This document shows positions 34,230-43,783 of a stretch of DNA of 64,000 bases, in pieces. The DNA lies in contig JACQAG010000006.1 of NCBI GenBank assembly GCA_016195085.1, positions 1 to 64,000 on the forward strand, written 5' to 3'. Each line of letters begins with the position of its first letter. Position 1 is the stretch's first letter. The stretch comes from Pseudomonadota bacterium. GTDB lineage: Bacteria > Pseudomonadota > Alphaproteobacteria > SHVZ01. The notes beneath the pieces were generated by a model, which saw only the letters and a program-made list of their open reading frames with translations, was not told the DNA's origin and made no database searches. Position numbers and translations under genes: made by a program.

Positions 34230-35855
34230 ATGATGGCGGAGGCGGCACAACGAACCGGGCCGGCGTCGTCTTCAGAGAACCCGAGAAGGGCATCGGACGC
34301 GTCATTAGTCGAACTGGCGATACGCGCCTGCGCCTTGGGCGATTTGCGGCTGGCAGAGGACTATGCAACGCAAGCGCTGCTGCGGAATGCCGACGAACCC
34401 GATGCGCTCAACATTCTCGGCATCCTCGCCGCCGGCCGCGACGACATGGAGCGTGCGGCTGAGCTCTTGAGCAAGGCGACCCATCTACGTCCCGAATCCG
34501 GGTCCTTCCACAGCAACTTCGCTCTTGCGCTCAAAGCGCTGGGTTATTGGTCCAAGGCGATTGCGGAAGCCCGCATCGCGATCCGGTTGCAGCCGGAAAA
34601 TTTGGTGAACTGGAACACCCTGTCCGCTTCGCAATGCCAAATCGGCGATGACGCCGCCGCAGCAGAAGCCGCTCGTACGGCGATTTGCCTCGACCCCGCC
34701 TTGGCCGAGCTTTGGCACGATCTCGGCAACGCGTCGCTGGGACTCGGCGACTACGTTCAGGGCAGCCGCGCCTTCCTTGCCGCCCTCAGCCGCAACGCAC
34801 GGTACTCCCAAGCGTGGTCCGGATTGGGAATGTCCGCCATGCGTCAGCGTCGCTATGGGGCTTCGTTCGAGGCCTTTGCCCGATCGCTCGCCATGCGACG
34901 CAGCAGCCGCTGGTGGCCAGATGACCGCGCGCACGCCGGCGTCCAGCCGCAGACGCTCACCAATACCGTCAAGCTTCGCCACGACATCGAACAGCTCGAC
35001 TACATTCGCCGTCGTGGCGTCCTCGATGCCTCATTCGACGGAATGCGAGGCGGCTTGCGAACGACCCTCGAGCGATTTGTCGCCCGCAGCGGCAACGGGG
35101 CAATGGCGCATCTCGATGGGGAAGACCTCGCCGCCATCGGCGAGATCTACGGCCGGATCGTCGTTTGGAACTCGCCGCAGACGATCAAGGGAGGCGCTCT
35201 GGCCGACGTCTGGGACAGAAGGGCGGCATCGGAGCGCTATGAGCCGGCGCCTCGGATCTGTTGGATCGATCACCTCCTGAAACCCGAGGCCTTGTCGGCA
35301 CTCCGCCGGTTCTGTCTCGAAGCAACGATTTGGAACGACGTCAGCCATGACTTCCAGTCCGGCAAGATCCCGCGCGGCTACATCGGCGCCTATGTCGCCG
35401 ATGGCTTCGTCGCACCTCTGCTGTTCCAGATCGCTGAAGAGCTGACCCGGGCGTTACCGGCCGTATTCGAGGACCACGAACTACGCAATATGTGGGCGTA
35501 CAAATATGACGAGACGCTGGAGGGCATCCATATTCACGGCGACGAGGCCGCCGTGAACGTCAATTTCTGGATCACGCCCGATGATGCCAATCTCGATCCG
35601 GAGGGCGGCGGCCTCGTGGTTTTTCCGCTCGCCGCGCCGAAAACCTGGAATTTCGCCGCCATCAATCAAGACACGGACGAAATCATCCGTTTCGTCAATT
35701 TGGCCGAGAGCAAGCCCGTCAACATTCCCTATCGGCAAAATCGGGCGGTCATCTTCGATTCCGATTTGTTCCATGCGACCGCACCGCTGCATTTCAGGCC
35801 GGGCTACGAAAATAGGCGCATCAATGTAACGATGTTGTTCGGTCGACGACGTTGA
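34230..35855 (+). CDS. TPR protein with 2-oxoglutarate/Fe(II) oxygenase-like C-terminal domain
   Basis: The 541-residue protein joins about five TPR-like repeats (residues 25-225; for example LAEDYATQALLRNADEPDALNILG) to a C-terminal double-stranded beta-helix domain. The iron triad is visible: H436-x-D438 in HIHGDEAAVNVNFWI and H515 in DLFHATAPLHF. R530 (RRINVTM) could bind 2-oxoglutarate. Members of this superfamily hydroxylate proteins, and the TPRs may dock the target. Two adjacent ATGs at 34230 and 34233 offer starts. It is 79 nt after ilvD. Target and physiological role are unknown. Confidence 0.82.
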   Translation: MMAEAAQRTGPASSSENPRRASDASLVELAIRACALGDLRLAEDYATQALLRNADEPDALNILGILAAGRDDMERAAELLSKATHLRPESGSFHSNFALALKALGYWSKAIAEARIAIRLQPENLVNWNTLSASQCQIGDDAAAAEAARTAICLDPALAELWHDLGNASLGLGDYVQGSRAFLAALSRNARYSQAWSGLGMSAMRQRRYGASFEAFARSLAMRRSSRWWPDDRAHAGVQPQTLTNTVKLRHDIEQLDYIRRRGVLDASFDGMRGGLRTTLERFVARSGNGAMAHLDGEDLAAIGEIYGRIVVWNSPQTIKGGALADVWDRRAASERYEPAPRICWIDHLLKPEALSALRRFCLEATIWNDVSHDFQSGKIPRGYIGAYVADGFVAPLLFQIAEELTRALPAVFEDHELRNMWAYKYDETLEGIHIHGDEAAVNVNFWITPDDANLDPEGGGLVVFPLAAPKTWNFAAINQDTDEIIRFVNLAESKPVNIPYRQNRAVIFDSDLFHATAPLHFRPGYENRRINVTMLFGRRR

Positions 35856-36029
35856 CGCGAGGCGGCCGCTTCCAGACTAATATGGGTTATGAGATCAAGG
35901 GCATGATGGAATCGCTTAGAGTCTCTGGCTCGAACCGGTTGCATGGAGACTTGGTTGCTTCGCCTCGGGTGCGCTCCTGGCTCGTAGGAGTTCCTCGGCT
36001 ACACACGTCACTATCGGAGACCTAGCGTC

Positions 36030-37529
36030 ATGGCACGCATCGCCGTCGGCGGCTTTCAGCACGAAACCAACACCTTCGCGCCTTCGAAGGCGACCTATGA
36101 CGACTTCGCCCGCGGCGGCGGCTGGCCGGCGCTGACGCGTGGCCCGACCTTGTTCGAGACCGTGCATGGCTACAATTTGCCGCTGGCGGGATTCATCGAG
36201 GCAGCACGGGCGAACGGCCACGAGCTGGTGCCGCTGTTGTGGACCGCGGCCAGCCCCTGCGCCCATGTGACCGAGGATGCCTATGAGCGCATCGTCGGCA
36301 TGCTGATCGAAGATCTCAAGGCCCAAGGGCCGTTCGATGCGGTCTATCTCTGCCTGCACGGCGCCATGGTGACCGAGCACCTGGAGGACGGGGAGGGCGA
36401 GCTCCTGGCGCGGGTGCGCAAGGTCGTCGGCAACAAGATCCCGGTGGTGGCGAGCCTCGATCTCCATTCCAACACCACACCAGAGATGATCGATCTCGCC
36501 GACGTGCTGATCGCCTACAAGACCTACCCGCATGTGGACATGGCCGATACCGGCAAGCGGGTGGCGCAGCACCTGGAGGCGCTGCTCGGCGGCTCCGGCG
36601 CGGTGCACAAGGCGTTTCGGCAGATCCCCTTCATCATCCCAATCAACTTCCAGTGCACCTTGATGGAGCCGGCGAAGTCGATCTACGAGCATCTGGAGAC
36701 GCTCGAAGGCGGCGAGGTGGCCACCGTCTCGTTCTCGCCGGGCTTTCCCGCGGCCGACATCCACCATTGCGGTGCGGCGGTCTTCGCCTATGGCAACAGC
36801 CAGGCGGCGGCCCAGCGCGCCGTCGACGTGCTGGCCGACGAGATCGAGCGCCGCGAGGCGGAGTGGACCGGCAAGATCTACGAGCCCGCCGACGCCGTCG
36901 CCTATGCCATCCGCAAGGGCAATCAGGCCAAGCGGCCGATCACCATCGCCGACACCCAGGACAATCCCGGCGCCGGCGGCAACGGCGACACCACGGGCAT
37001 GCTGGCGGCCCTGGTCGCCCAGAACGCGCAAGGGGCCGCCTTGGGCGTGCTCTGCGATCCGGAAGCAGCGGAAGCCGCGCACCGCGCCGGGGTGGGCGCC
37101 ACCATCGGCCTCTCGCTCGGCGGCAAGTCCAACATTCCCGGCGACAAGCCCTTCATCGGCCGCTTCACCGTCGAGAAGCTCGGCGACGGCAAGGTGCTCG
37201 GCACCGGCCCCATGTATGGCGGCGCCCGCATGACCTTGGGCCCGATGGCGTGCCTCAAGATCGGCGGCGTTCGTGTGGCCGTGTGCAGCCGCAAAGTGCA
37301 GGCGGCTGATCAGGCGATGTTTCGCCATGTCGGCATCGAGCCGACGACCGAGAAGATCCTGGTCTTGAAGAGCTCGGTGCATTTCCGCGCCGACTTCCAG
37401 CCGATCTCCGAGGAGGTGATCGTGGCCGCCGCCCCCGGGCCGATGATCGCCGATCCCACCAAGTTCGCCTGGAAGAAGCTCCGCCCGGGCTTGAAGATCG
37501 CGCCGAACGGGCCGGTGTTCGGGGCCTGA
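36030..37529 (+). CDS. M81 family metallopeptidase (microcystinase C, MlrC-like)
   Basis: The 499-residue protein matches the M81 family, named for MlrC, which degrades linearised microcystin. The family start GFQHETNTFAP and central LCLHGAMVTEHLEDGEGE and ASLDLHSNTT stretches are present, carrying probable zinc ligands. The C-terminal domain has DNPGAGGNGDTTGMLAAL. Most members in soil bacteria have unknown peptide or amino-acid-derivative substrates. The ATG at 36030 has GGAGA about 10 nt upstream. It is a single-gene unit followed by a hairpin-rich gap. Confidence 0.9.
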   Translation: MARIAVGGFQHETNTFAPSKATYDDFARGGGWPALTRGPTLFETVHGYNLPLAGFIEAARANGHELVPLLWTAASPCAHVTEDAYERIVGMLIEDLKAQGPFDAVYLCLHGAMVTEHLEDGEGELLARVRKVVGNKIPVVASLDLHSNTTPEMIDLADVLIAYKTYPHVDMADTGKRVAQHLEALLGGSGAVHKAFRQIPFIIPINFQCTLMEPAKSIYEHLETLEGGEVATVSFSPGFPAADIHHCGAAVFAYGNSQAAAQRAVDVLADEIERREAEWTGKIYEPADAVAYAIRKGNQAKRPITIADTQDNPGAGGNGDTTGMLAALVAQNAQGAALGVLCDPEAAEAAHRAGVGATIGLSLGGKSNIPGDKPFIGRFTVEKLGDGKVLGTGPMYGGARMTLGPMACLKIGGVRVAVCSRKVQAADQAMFRHVGIEPTTEKILVLKSSVHFRADFQPISEEVIVAAAPGPMIADPTKFAWKKLRPGLKIAPNGPVFGA

Positions 37530-37570
37530 GCGCCGCTGTCCCGGCTGGCGCGTGCGCGGGGCGGGGACGC

Positions 37571-37633
37571 TGAGACAGTCCGTGTCTCACCCCCGGGGGT
37601 GGACTTTGGGAGGGGGTAGTTTCCACCCCCTCC
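37571..37633. repeat. Hairpin cluster including palindromic repeat copy 2
   Basis: TGAGACA (37571-37577) and TGTCTCA (37583-37589) form a short hairpin. At 37609-37633 the arms GGAGGGGGTAG and CCACCCCCTCC with a TTT loop repeat the element at 149-173 almost exactly. Part of the first motif recurs again near 37694 (GTGAGACAGG). The elements lie in the convergent gap between the MlrC-like gene and the phosphorylase gene, where they could limit read-through in both directions. Confidence 0.6.
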
Positions 37634-37813
37634 CCAACCCTCCCCGGGGTGCTCCAGGGCTGTCCCACCCCACGCATGCGCGGGACCGGGACGGTGAGAC
37701 AGGCATCGCGCCCCGACAAGGCCGCAAAAGATATCAGTGCCGCTCTCATTGCGAAGCCCGCAACCGCGGCGGAAAATCACCAAGATCCGCGGCTGATATC
37801 CACCACACATCCG

Positions 37814-38614
37814 TCAATCGCTGAGTTTGGCGGCACCCGCAGCCAGACGCTGCACCGCCCGTGATGCGGCACGGCAGGCGGCCATGATCGCCGCCTCAGG
37901 GTCTTTCCGCTCGCCGGTCGCACGGTTCGAGCCGACGGCGCAGATGCTGGCGCTGCGGAAGCCGTAGATCGAACCCAGTACGAAGAGGGTTGCCGCCTCC
38001 ATCTCGAAGGTCAGGACCCGGCGGGTGCTGAGATAGGCGACCTGACCTTCCGTGCCCGCGAGCGCCTGGCCGCGGGGCACGGGATTCTCTTGGCCCGCGT
38101 AGAATGAATCGACGCTGGCCGTCAGGCCGACATGCGCCTTGAAGCCGAGCTCGGCGCAGGCCTCGATGAGCGCTTGGGTGACGGCCAGATCGGCGATGGC
38201 CGGATATTCGCGTCCGGCATAGGCATCGATGGCGCCGGTGAGGCGCACGGCGCCGGTGTGAATGACGAGGTCGCCGCAGGCGATCGAGGTCTGCAGCGCT
38301 CCGCAGGTGCCGACACGGATGAAGGTGTCGGCACCTCCGGCGAAGAGCTCGAGCGCGGCAATTTCCGTCGACGGGCCGCCGATGCCCGTCGAGCAGGCGG
38401 CAAGCTCCACGCCTCCGATCGAGCCCCGTCCGAGGCGGAATTCACGCTCGAAGGAGACGTCCTCATAGCGGTCCCAGACGCTGCCGATGAGCGGCACCCG
38501 CGCCGGGTCGCCAGGCACCAGCAGGTAACGCGGCACACCCGAAGCCGGGATGCCGACATGCCGCTTGCGGCGCGGCGCGGGCTCCGCCCGGTCGCCGCTC
38601 ACCCGAACCGGCAT
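37814..38614 (-). CDS. Nucleoside phosphorylase (uridine phosphorylase-like)
   Basis: The 266-residue protein belongs to the PNP/UDP phosphorylase family, which splits nucleosides with phosphate. Seen are the phosphate-binding GDPARVPLI, RVGTCGALQ, and the base/ribose-binding TFEMEAATLFVLGSIYG followed by SICAVGSNRATGE. Sequence details lean to uridine phosphorylase but do not prove it. It is the last gene of the GntR-ABC operon, 16 nt after the binding-protein gene. This suggests the transporter brings in a nucleoside or related pyrimidine, by inference only. Confidence 0.9.
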   Translation of the reverse strand: MPVRVSGDRAEPAPRRKRHVGIPASGVPRYLLVPGDPARVPLIGSVWDRYEDVSFEREFRLGRGSIGGVELAACSTGIGGPSTEIAALELFAGGADTFIRVGTCGALQTSIACGDLVIHTGAVRLTGAIDAYAGREYPAIADLAVTQALIEACAELGFKAHVGLTASVDSFYAGQENPVPRGQALAGTEGQVAYLSTRRVLTFEMEAATLFVLGSIYGFRSASICAVGSNRATGERKDPEAAIMAACRAASRAVQRLAAGAAKLSD

Positions 38615-38630
38615 CTTTGCCTGGATCCGC

Positions 38631-39608
38631 TCATTTGCGTGGCAGGAAGCCGGTCGTGAACATCGTGGCGACGTCGATGTTCGTCGTCAGGCCGCCGAAG
38701 GTCTTGAGGATGCTGTAGGTCTCCTCGATGTCGCTGGCGCCGAAGCTGCACAGACCTTCCTTCGCCGCCCGCTCGGTGAAGATCAGCTCCTTTTGCCGGG
38801 CCAGCTGCTGGCGCTGCTGGTCGTCCTTGAGCTGCGGGTTGCCGGCGATGACGACCTTCAGAGTCTCATCGGGCTTGTCATAGGCGTATTCATAGCCCTT
38901 GATCGTCGCGGCAACGAAGCGGCGGACGAGGTCCGGCTGCTCCTTCACCACCTTCTCGGTGGTGAAGACCACCTCTGCGGAGGCCGGCACGCCGTAGTCG
39001 GCGGCTCGGATCGAAGTGGTCTTCATGCCGGCGAGCTCGATCGCGACCGGACCGTTGATGACGAACCCGGTGCGCACATCGACGGTGCCGTTCATCAGGA
39101 TCTCGTTGCCGGTGGCGTTGATGAGCTTGATCTTGTCGATCGGCACGCCGGTCTTGGCCAGCATCGCCTGGACCAGGGTCCAGGGACCGCCGACATCGTA
39201 GGCAAGGGTCTTGCCGATCATGTCCTTGGGCTCGCGGATGCCGCTCTTCTCCAGCGCGTAGACGCCCCCCGGATGACGCTGCCAGCAGGCGGCGACGGCG
39301 ACCAGCGGCATGCCTTGGCCGCGGCCGATGATGAGGTTGGGCGTATCGTTCGAGCCGAAGGTGTCCTGGCCGGTGGCGACGAGCTGGTTCGGATTGATCT
39401 GCACGCCGCCCGGTCGGATCTCCACTTCGAGCCCGGCATCGCGGTAGAAGCCCTTCTCGAAGGCCATGATGTAGGCGGCCGCCTGGACGTTGTAGATCCA
39501 GGGCAACCGCATCGAGACCTTGTCGGCGGCGTCGGCTGAAGCCGCGGCAAAGACGGAAAAGGCGAAAAGCATGCTGCCGGCGAGCCCGTTCAGGATGGTT
39601 CGTAGCAT
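38631..39608 (-). CDS. ABC transporter substrate-binding protein, NMT1/THI5-like (NitT/TauT type)
   Basis: The 325-residue periplasmic protein has a signal peptide (LNGLAGSMLFAFSVFAAASADA) and an NMT1/THI5-like fold: LPWIYNVQAAAYIMAFEKGFYRDAGLEVEIRPGG, then VATGQDTFGSND. Relatives bind thiamine-precursor pyrimidines, riboflavin precursors, taurine or nitrate. The ATG at 39608 is preferred; an upstream GTG at 39620 is possible. It is 43 nt after the permease gene and 16 nt before the phosphorylase gene. Confidence 0.9.
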   Translation of the reverse strand: MLRTILNGLAGSMLFAFSVFAAASADAADKVSMRLPWIYNVQAAAYIMAFEKGFYRDAGLEVEIRPGGVQINPNQLVATGQDTFGSNDTPNLIIGRGQGMPLVAVAACWQRHPGGVYALEKSGIREPKDMIGKTLAYDVGGPWTLVQAMLAKTGVPIDKIKLINATGNEILMNGTVDVRTGFVINGPVAIELAGMKTTSIRAADYGVPASAEVVFTTEKVVKEQPDLVRRFVAATIKGYEYAYDKPDETLKVVIAGNPQLKDDQQRQQLARQKELIFTERAAKEGLCSFGASDIEETYSILKTFGGLTTNIDVATMFTTGFLPRK

Positions 39609-39651
39609 GATGAGCCCCACTGGTTGGATCGTTGCGTTTTCCGAAATCCGG

Positions 39652-40415
39652 CTATGTGCGCATCACCGCGTCGGGCCAATACAGGCAGACGCGTTCGGCG
39701 ATGACGACGAGGTAGTAGAAGAGGATGGTCGCAGCGCAGGAGACGATGATGGCCGCGAACAGCATCACCGCGTCCTGCTGATAGCCCGAGGTCACGATCA
39801 ATGTGCCGATGCCGCGATTGGCGCCGGTGAACTCGGCAACGATGGCAGCCAGAACCGCGGCACCGGAGCTGATCTTGAAGGCAGCGAAGGTAAAGGGCAG
39901 GGAGGCGAACAGGCGCACCTTCAAGAGGCTCTGCGCGGTGCTGGCGCCCAAAAGGTCGAGCAGCTCGCCGATCTCCGAGCTGATCGAGCCGAGGCCGCGA
40001 TGGAAGTTGACCAGGATCGGGAAGAAGCTGGCGATGGCCGCGATCGCGACCTTCGGCGCCAGGCCGAAGCCAAGCCAGATGGTGAGGAGAGGGGCGATGG
40101 CGAGTGCGGGAATCGTCTTGATGACGATGGTCCAGGGCATCAGCGCCTTCTCGGCGGTCTTGGAATAAAGGAACAACGTGCCCAGAGCCAGCGCCGCGGC
40201 GACGCCGATGGCAAAGCCGATGACCGCGGCCAGCATGGTTGCGCGCAGATTGTCGATGAGCATCAGGCGCTCGAGCCAGATCCGTTCGAGGATCGTCGTC
40301 GGCGCCGGCAAAATATAGCGCGGCACCTCGAGCGCGCCGACGATGAACTGCCAGAACACCAGCCCCATGAGGAAGAGCAGAATGGCGGGCAGCCGCGATC
40401 GGATGCTGTCCTCCA

Positions 40416-40416
<1 letters not shown>
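39652..40416 (-). CDS. ABC transporter permease, NitT/TauT (BPD) type
   Basis: The 254-residue protein is an inner-membrane permease with about six helices and the EAA-type loop (GLGSISSEIGELLDLLGAS...LLKVRLFASLPFTFAAFKI). It works with the ATPase upstream and the NMT1-like binding protein downstream. The ATG at 40414-40416 is chosen since GGGAGG lies 5 nt upstream. A GTG one codon earlier is too close to it. The ATG overlaps the ATPase stop by 1 nt (TGATG), indicating translational coupling. Confidence 0.9.
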
Positions 40417-41306
<890 letters not shown>

Positions 41307-41317
41307 CCTGGCACCCG

Positions 41318-42025
41318 TCAACCCAGGCTCGAGGCGAAGGGGAGCAGATCGGCGCCGTCGCCGCCGGCTTCGATGTCGAGGTTGGAGACGAAGTCGGAGA
41401 CGCCGCTACCAAGCAGCTCGAGATGGAAACGCATGGCCTGGTCGGCGGCGAGCGGCTTCATCTCCTGGATCGCGCTCATGATCCGGTCGTGCTCCACGAT
41501 CGAGGCTTTCATGCGGCCGGGCTGATATGTCACCTGCCGACGATAGGGCGAGAGGCGGTTGCGCAGCTGGATCGTCTGCTCGCGGAGAAAACGATTGCCG
41601 GCGGCCTCGTAGATCGTCTCGTGGAAGCGGTTGTTCGCGGCATAGAAGCGCACGATGTCGCCGGTCTCCAGCGCGGCCGCGCAATCGGCATTCGCCTGCT
41701 TCAAGGTCTCTTGCTGCTCACCCCTGATGCGGCCGCAGGCAAGACGAGCGCACATGCCTTCCAATTCCGCCATCACCTCGAACATCTCGATGAGACGGGG
41801 GATCGTCAGCGTCGCCACCACGGCGGATTGATGCGGGCGAATATCCACGAGCTCGGAGGCGGCCAGGTGGCGAAGCGCATCGCGCACCGGGGTTCTGGAC
41901 ACTCCGAAGCGTTGGCTGAGCTCGGCTTCGTCCAGGCGTTCGCCCGGCTTGAGCACGCCGCGGAGGATCTCCTCCTCGAGAGAGCGGATCACCTCATCCG
42001 ACAGGGTGTTGCGCTTCTTCGGCAT
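41318..42025 (-). CDS. GntR family (FadR/FCD-type) transcriptional regulator
   Basis: The 235-residue regulator has an N-terminal winged helix (VIRSLEEEILRGVLKPGERLDEAELSQRFGVSRTPVRDALRHLAASELVDI) and an alpha-helical FCD ligand-binding domain (RFHETIYEAAGN, EHDRIMSAI, AMRFHL) with histidines that could hold a metal. FCD regulators usually repress neighbouring catabolic genes and are released by a metabolite. It heads the operon for the ABC transporter and faces the SDR gene. A dyad between the two (42049-42071) is a likely operator. Confidence 0.92.
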   Translation of the reverse strand: MPKKRNTLSDEVIRSLEEEILRGVLKPGERLDEAELSQRFGVSRTPVRDALRHLAASELVDIRPHQSAVVATLTIPRLIEMFEVMAELEGMCARLACGRIRGEQQETLKQANADCAAALETGDIVRFYAANNRFHETIYEAAGNRFLREQTIQLRNRLSPYRRQVTYQPGRMKASIVEHDRIMSAIQEMKPLAADQAMRFHLELLGSGVSDFVSNLDIEAGGDGADLLPFASSLG

Positions 42026-42048
42026 GGATCTCGAGCATTCAATTAAGT

Positions 42049-42071
42049 ACACAATTTGGCACGGATTGTGT
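42049..42071. promoter_or_regulatory. Probable GntR operator (ACACAAT-N9-ATTGTGT)
   Basis: ACACAAT (42049-42055) and ATTGTGT (42065-42071) are perfectly inverted with a 9-nt spacer. The dyad lies in the 97-nt divergent gap between the GntR gene (start 42025) and the SDR gene (start 42123). A dimeric regulator bound here could control both transcripts. The site is in the only AT-rich part of the gap, where both promoters must be. Confidence 0.6.
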
Positions 42072-42122
42072 GCAACTGCAATCCGACCGCATACTGATGC
42101 CAAAGCAGGAAAGGGACCAAAA

Positions 42123-42905
42123 ATGGATCTGCAGCTCGAGGGCAAATCCGTCCTGATCACCGGAGCCTCCCAGGGGATCGGGTGGGCGACGGCGATCGCT
42201 TTCGCCGAGGCGGGCTGCCACCTTTGCCTGACCGCGCGCAATGCCGAGGCGCTCGCAAGCGTCGCCAAGGACGCCCGCCAGCGCCGGAAGGTCGAGGTCG
42301 AGCTCTATCCGATCGACCTGACCAGCCCGGGTGCCGTCGCCGCGATCGCCGATCGCTGCGGCGAGGTCGATATCCTCGTCAACAATGCCGGCGCGATCCC
42401 CTCCGGTCCGCTCGACAGCATCGACGAGGCTGAGTGGCGCGCCGGCTGGGAGCTCAAGGTGTTCGGCTACATCAACATGACGCGGGCCTTCTTGCCGCGC
42501 ATGAAAGCGCGCCGCAGCGGCGTCATCGTCAACGACATCGGCAATTCCGGCCAGCACTACGATTCGAGATACGTCGCCGGGAGCTCCGGCAATGCCGGGT
42601 TGATGGCGTTCACGCGCGCGATCGGCGGCTCCAGCCTCGACTACGGTGTGCGCGTCCTTGCCGTCAATCCAGGACCCGTCGCCACCCAGCGCATGGTCAA
42701 GATCATGAAGCGCCGGGCTCTCGACCTCTGGGGCGACGAAGCGCGCTGGGAGGAGCTGCACGCGAAATATCCCGGCGGCCGCGCCGCGACGCCGGAAGAG
42801 GTGGCGGATCTGATTGTCTTTCTAGCCTCGCCCCGGGCGAGCTACATCACCGGGACGATCGTCACCATCGACGGCGGCATCTCTTCGCGCGATTCCATCA
42901 TTTGA
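42123..42905 (+). CDS. SDR family oxidoreductase lacking the canonical YxxxK
   Basis: The 260-residue protein has the Rossmann motif GASQGIG (14-20), the NNAG motif (87-90) and a C-terminal ITGTIVTIDGG, all standard for short-chain dehydrogenases. The catalytic YxxxK is absent: the aligned stretch reads RYVAGSSGNAGLMAF, with N157 in the lysine place and G153 in the tyrosine place (Y150 lies three residues earlier). It may use a different catalytic set or bind cofactor without classical activity. It faces the GntR regulator and is probably controlled by it. Confidence 0.88.
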   Translation: MDLQLEGKSVLITGASQGIGWATAIAFAEAGCHLCLTARNAEALASVAKDARQRRKVEVELYPIDLTSPGAVAAIADRCGEVDILVNNAGAIPSGPLDSIDEAEWRAGWELKVFGYINMTRAFLPRMKARRSGVIVNDIGNSGQHYDSRYVAGSSGNAGLMAFTRAIGGSSLDYGVRVLAVNPGPVATQRMVKIMKRRALDLWGDEARWEELHAKYPGGRAATPEEVADLIVFLASPRASYITGTIVTIDGGISSRDSII

Positions 42906-42951
42906 CCGCGCCCAAGGGGTCGATCGCCGGAGCGGGCCTCCCTCGCCACCC

Positions 42952-43725
42952 TCAATCGCCGAGCTCACACCAAACCGGCGTGTGATCGGAAGCGCGTTCC
43001 TGGTCCCGGGGCTTGCGGTCGATGCCGACCGCGACCAGATGGTCGGCCGCCTGCGGGGATAAGAGGAGGTGGTCGATGCGCAAGCCGAGATCGCGCTGCC
43101 AGGCCCCACCCTGGTAATCCCAGAAGGAATAGGCGTGGCTGCGCGGGTAGAGCGCCCGATAGGCATCGGTATAGCCCTGGTTGACCAGCGCGCGGAAGCG
43201 CTGGCGGCTCTCGCTGCGGCAAAGCGCGTCGTTGCGGAAGGCCTCGGGATCGTAGACGTCGACGTCGGTCAGACAGACGTTGAAGTCGCCGGCCAGCACG
43301 ATCTTGCGCTCGCTCGCCAAGAGGCCGCTTGCGTGCCGACCCAGCCGGTCCAGCCAGGCGAGCTTGTAGGTGAATTTCTCGGTGTCGACAGGATTGCCGT
43401 TGGGGAGGTAGATCGAGGCCACGCGGAGATCGCCGACCGTCGCTTCGAGATAGCGGGCTTGGCTGTCCTCGGGATTTCCGGGCAGCGCCGTGACGATGTC
43501 GCTCGCCGGCGACTTGGTGAGGAGGGCGACGCCGTTATAGGTCTTCTGCCCGACGCAACTCACGTGATAGCCCAGTGCCTGCAGCTCGAGTGCCGGAAAC
43601 TCGGCGCTGGTGCATTTGATCTCCTGGAGCATGAGGATGTCCGGCTGGAACGAGCCCAGCCACTCGGTTAGATGCACGATGCGCGCCTTGACCGAGTTGA
43701 CGTTCCAGGTAGCGATCTTGGTAAT
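42952..43725 (-). CDS. xth: Exodeoxyribonuclease III, probable ATT start
   Basis: The 257-residue enzyme belongs to the ExoIII/AP endonuclease family that repairs abasic sites. Seen are the conserved N-terminus KIATWNVNSVKARI, LQEIKC with the metal-binding Glu, the GDFNV loop, and the C-terminal SDHTPVW. No ATG, GTG or TTG precedes the conserved N-terminus in a suitable place; the first usable GTG (43677) would delete the first 16 residues. An ATT at 43723-43725 gives M-TKIATWNVNS, the expected start, with GAGG about 7-10 nt upstream. It lies 58 nt after the erpA stop on the same strand. Confidence 0.85.
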   Translation of the reverse strand: MTKIATWNVNSVKARIVHLTEWLGSFQPDILMLQEIKCTSAEFPALELQALGYHVSCVGQKTYNGVALLTKSPASDIVTALPGNPEDSQARYLEATVGDLRVASIYLPNGNPVDTEKFTYKLAWLDRLGRHASGLLASERKIVLAGDFNVCLTDVDVYDPEAFRNDALCRSESRQRFRALVNQGYTDAYRALYPRSHAYSFWDYQGGAWQRDLGLRIDHLLLSPQAADHLVAVGIDRKPRDQERASDHTPVWCELGD

Positions 43726-43783
43726 CGTGTCTATCCTCGCCGGCGATCTTGCATCGCCGGCTCCGGCCCGACGGCGGAGGGGA

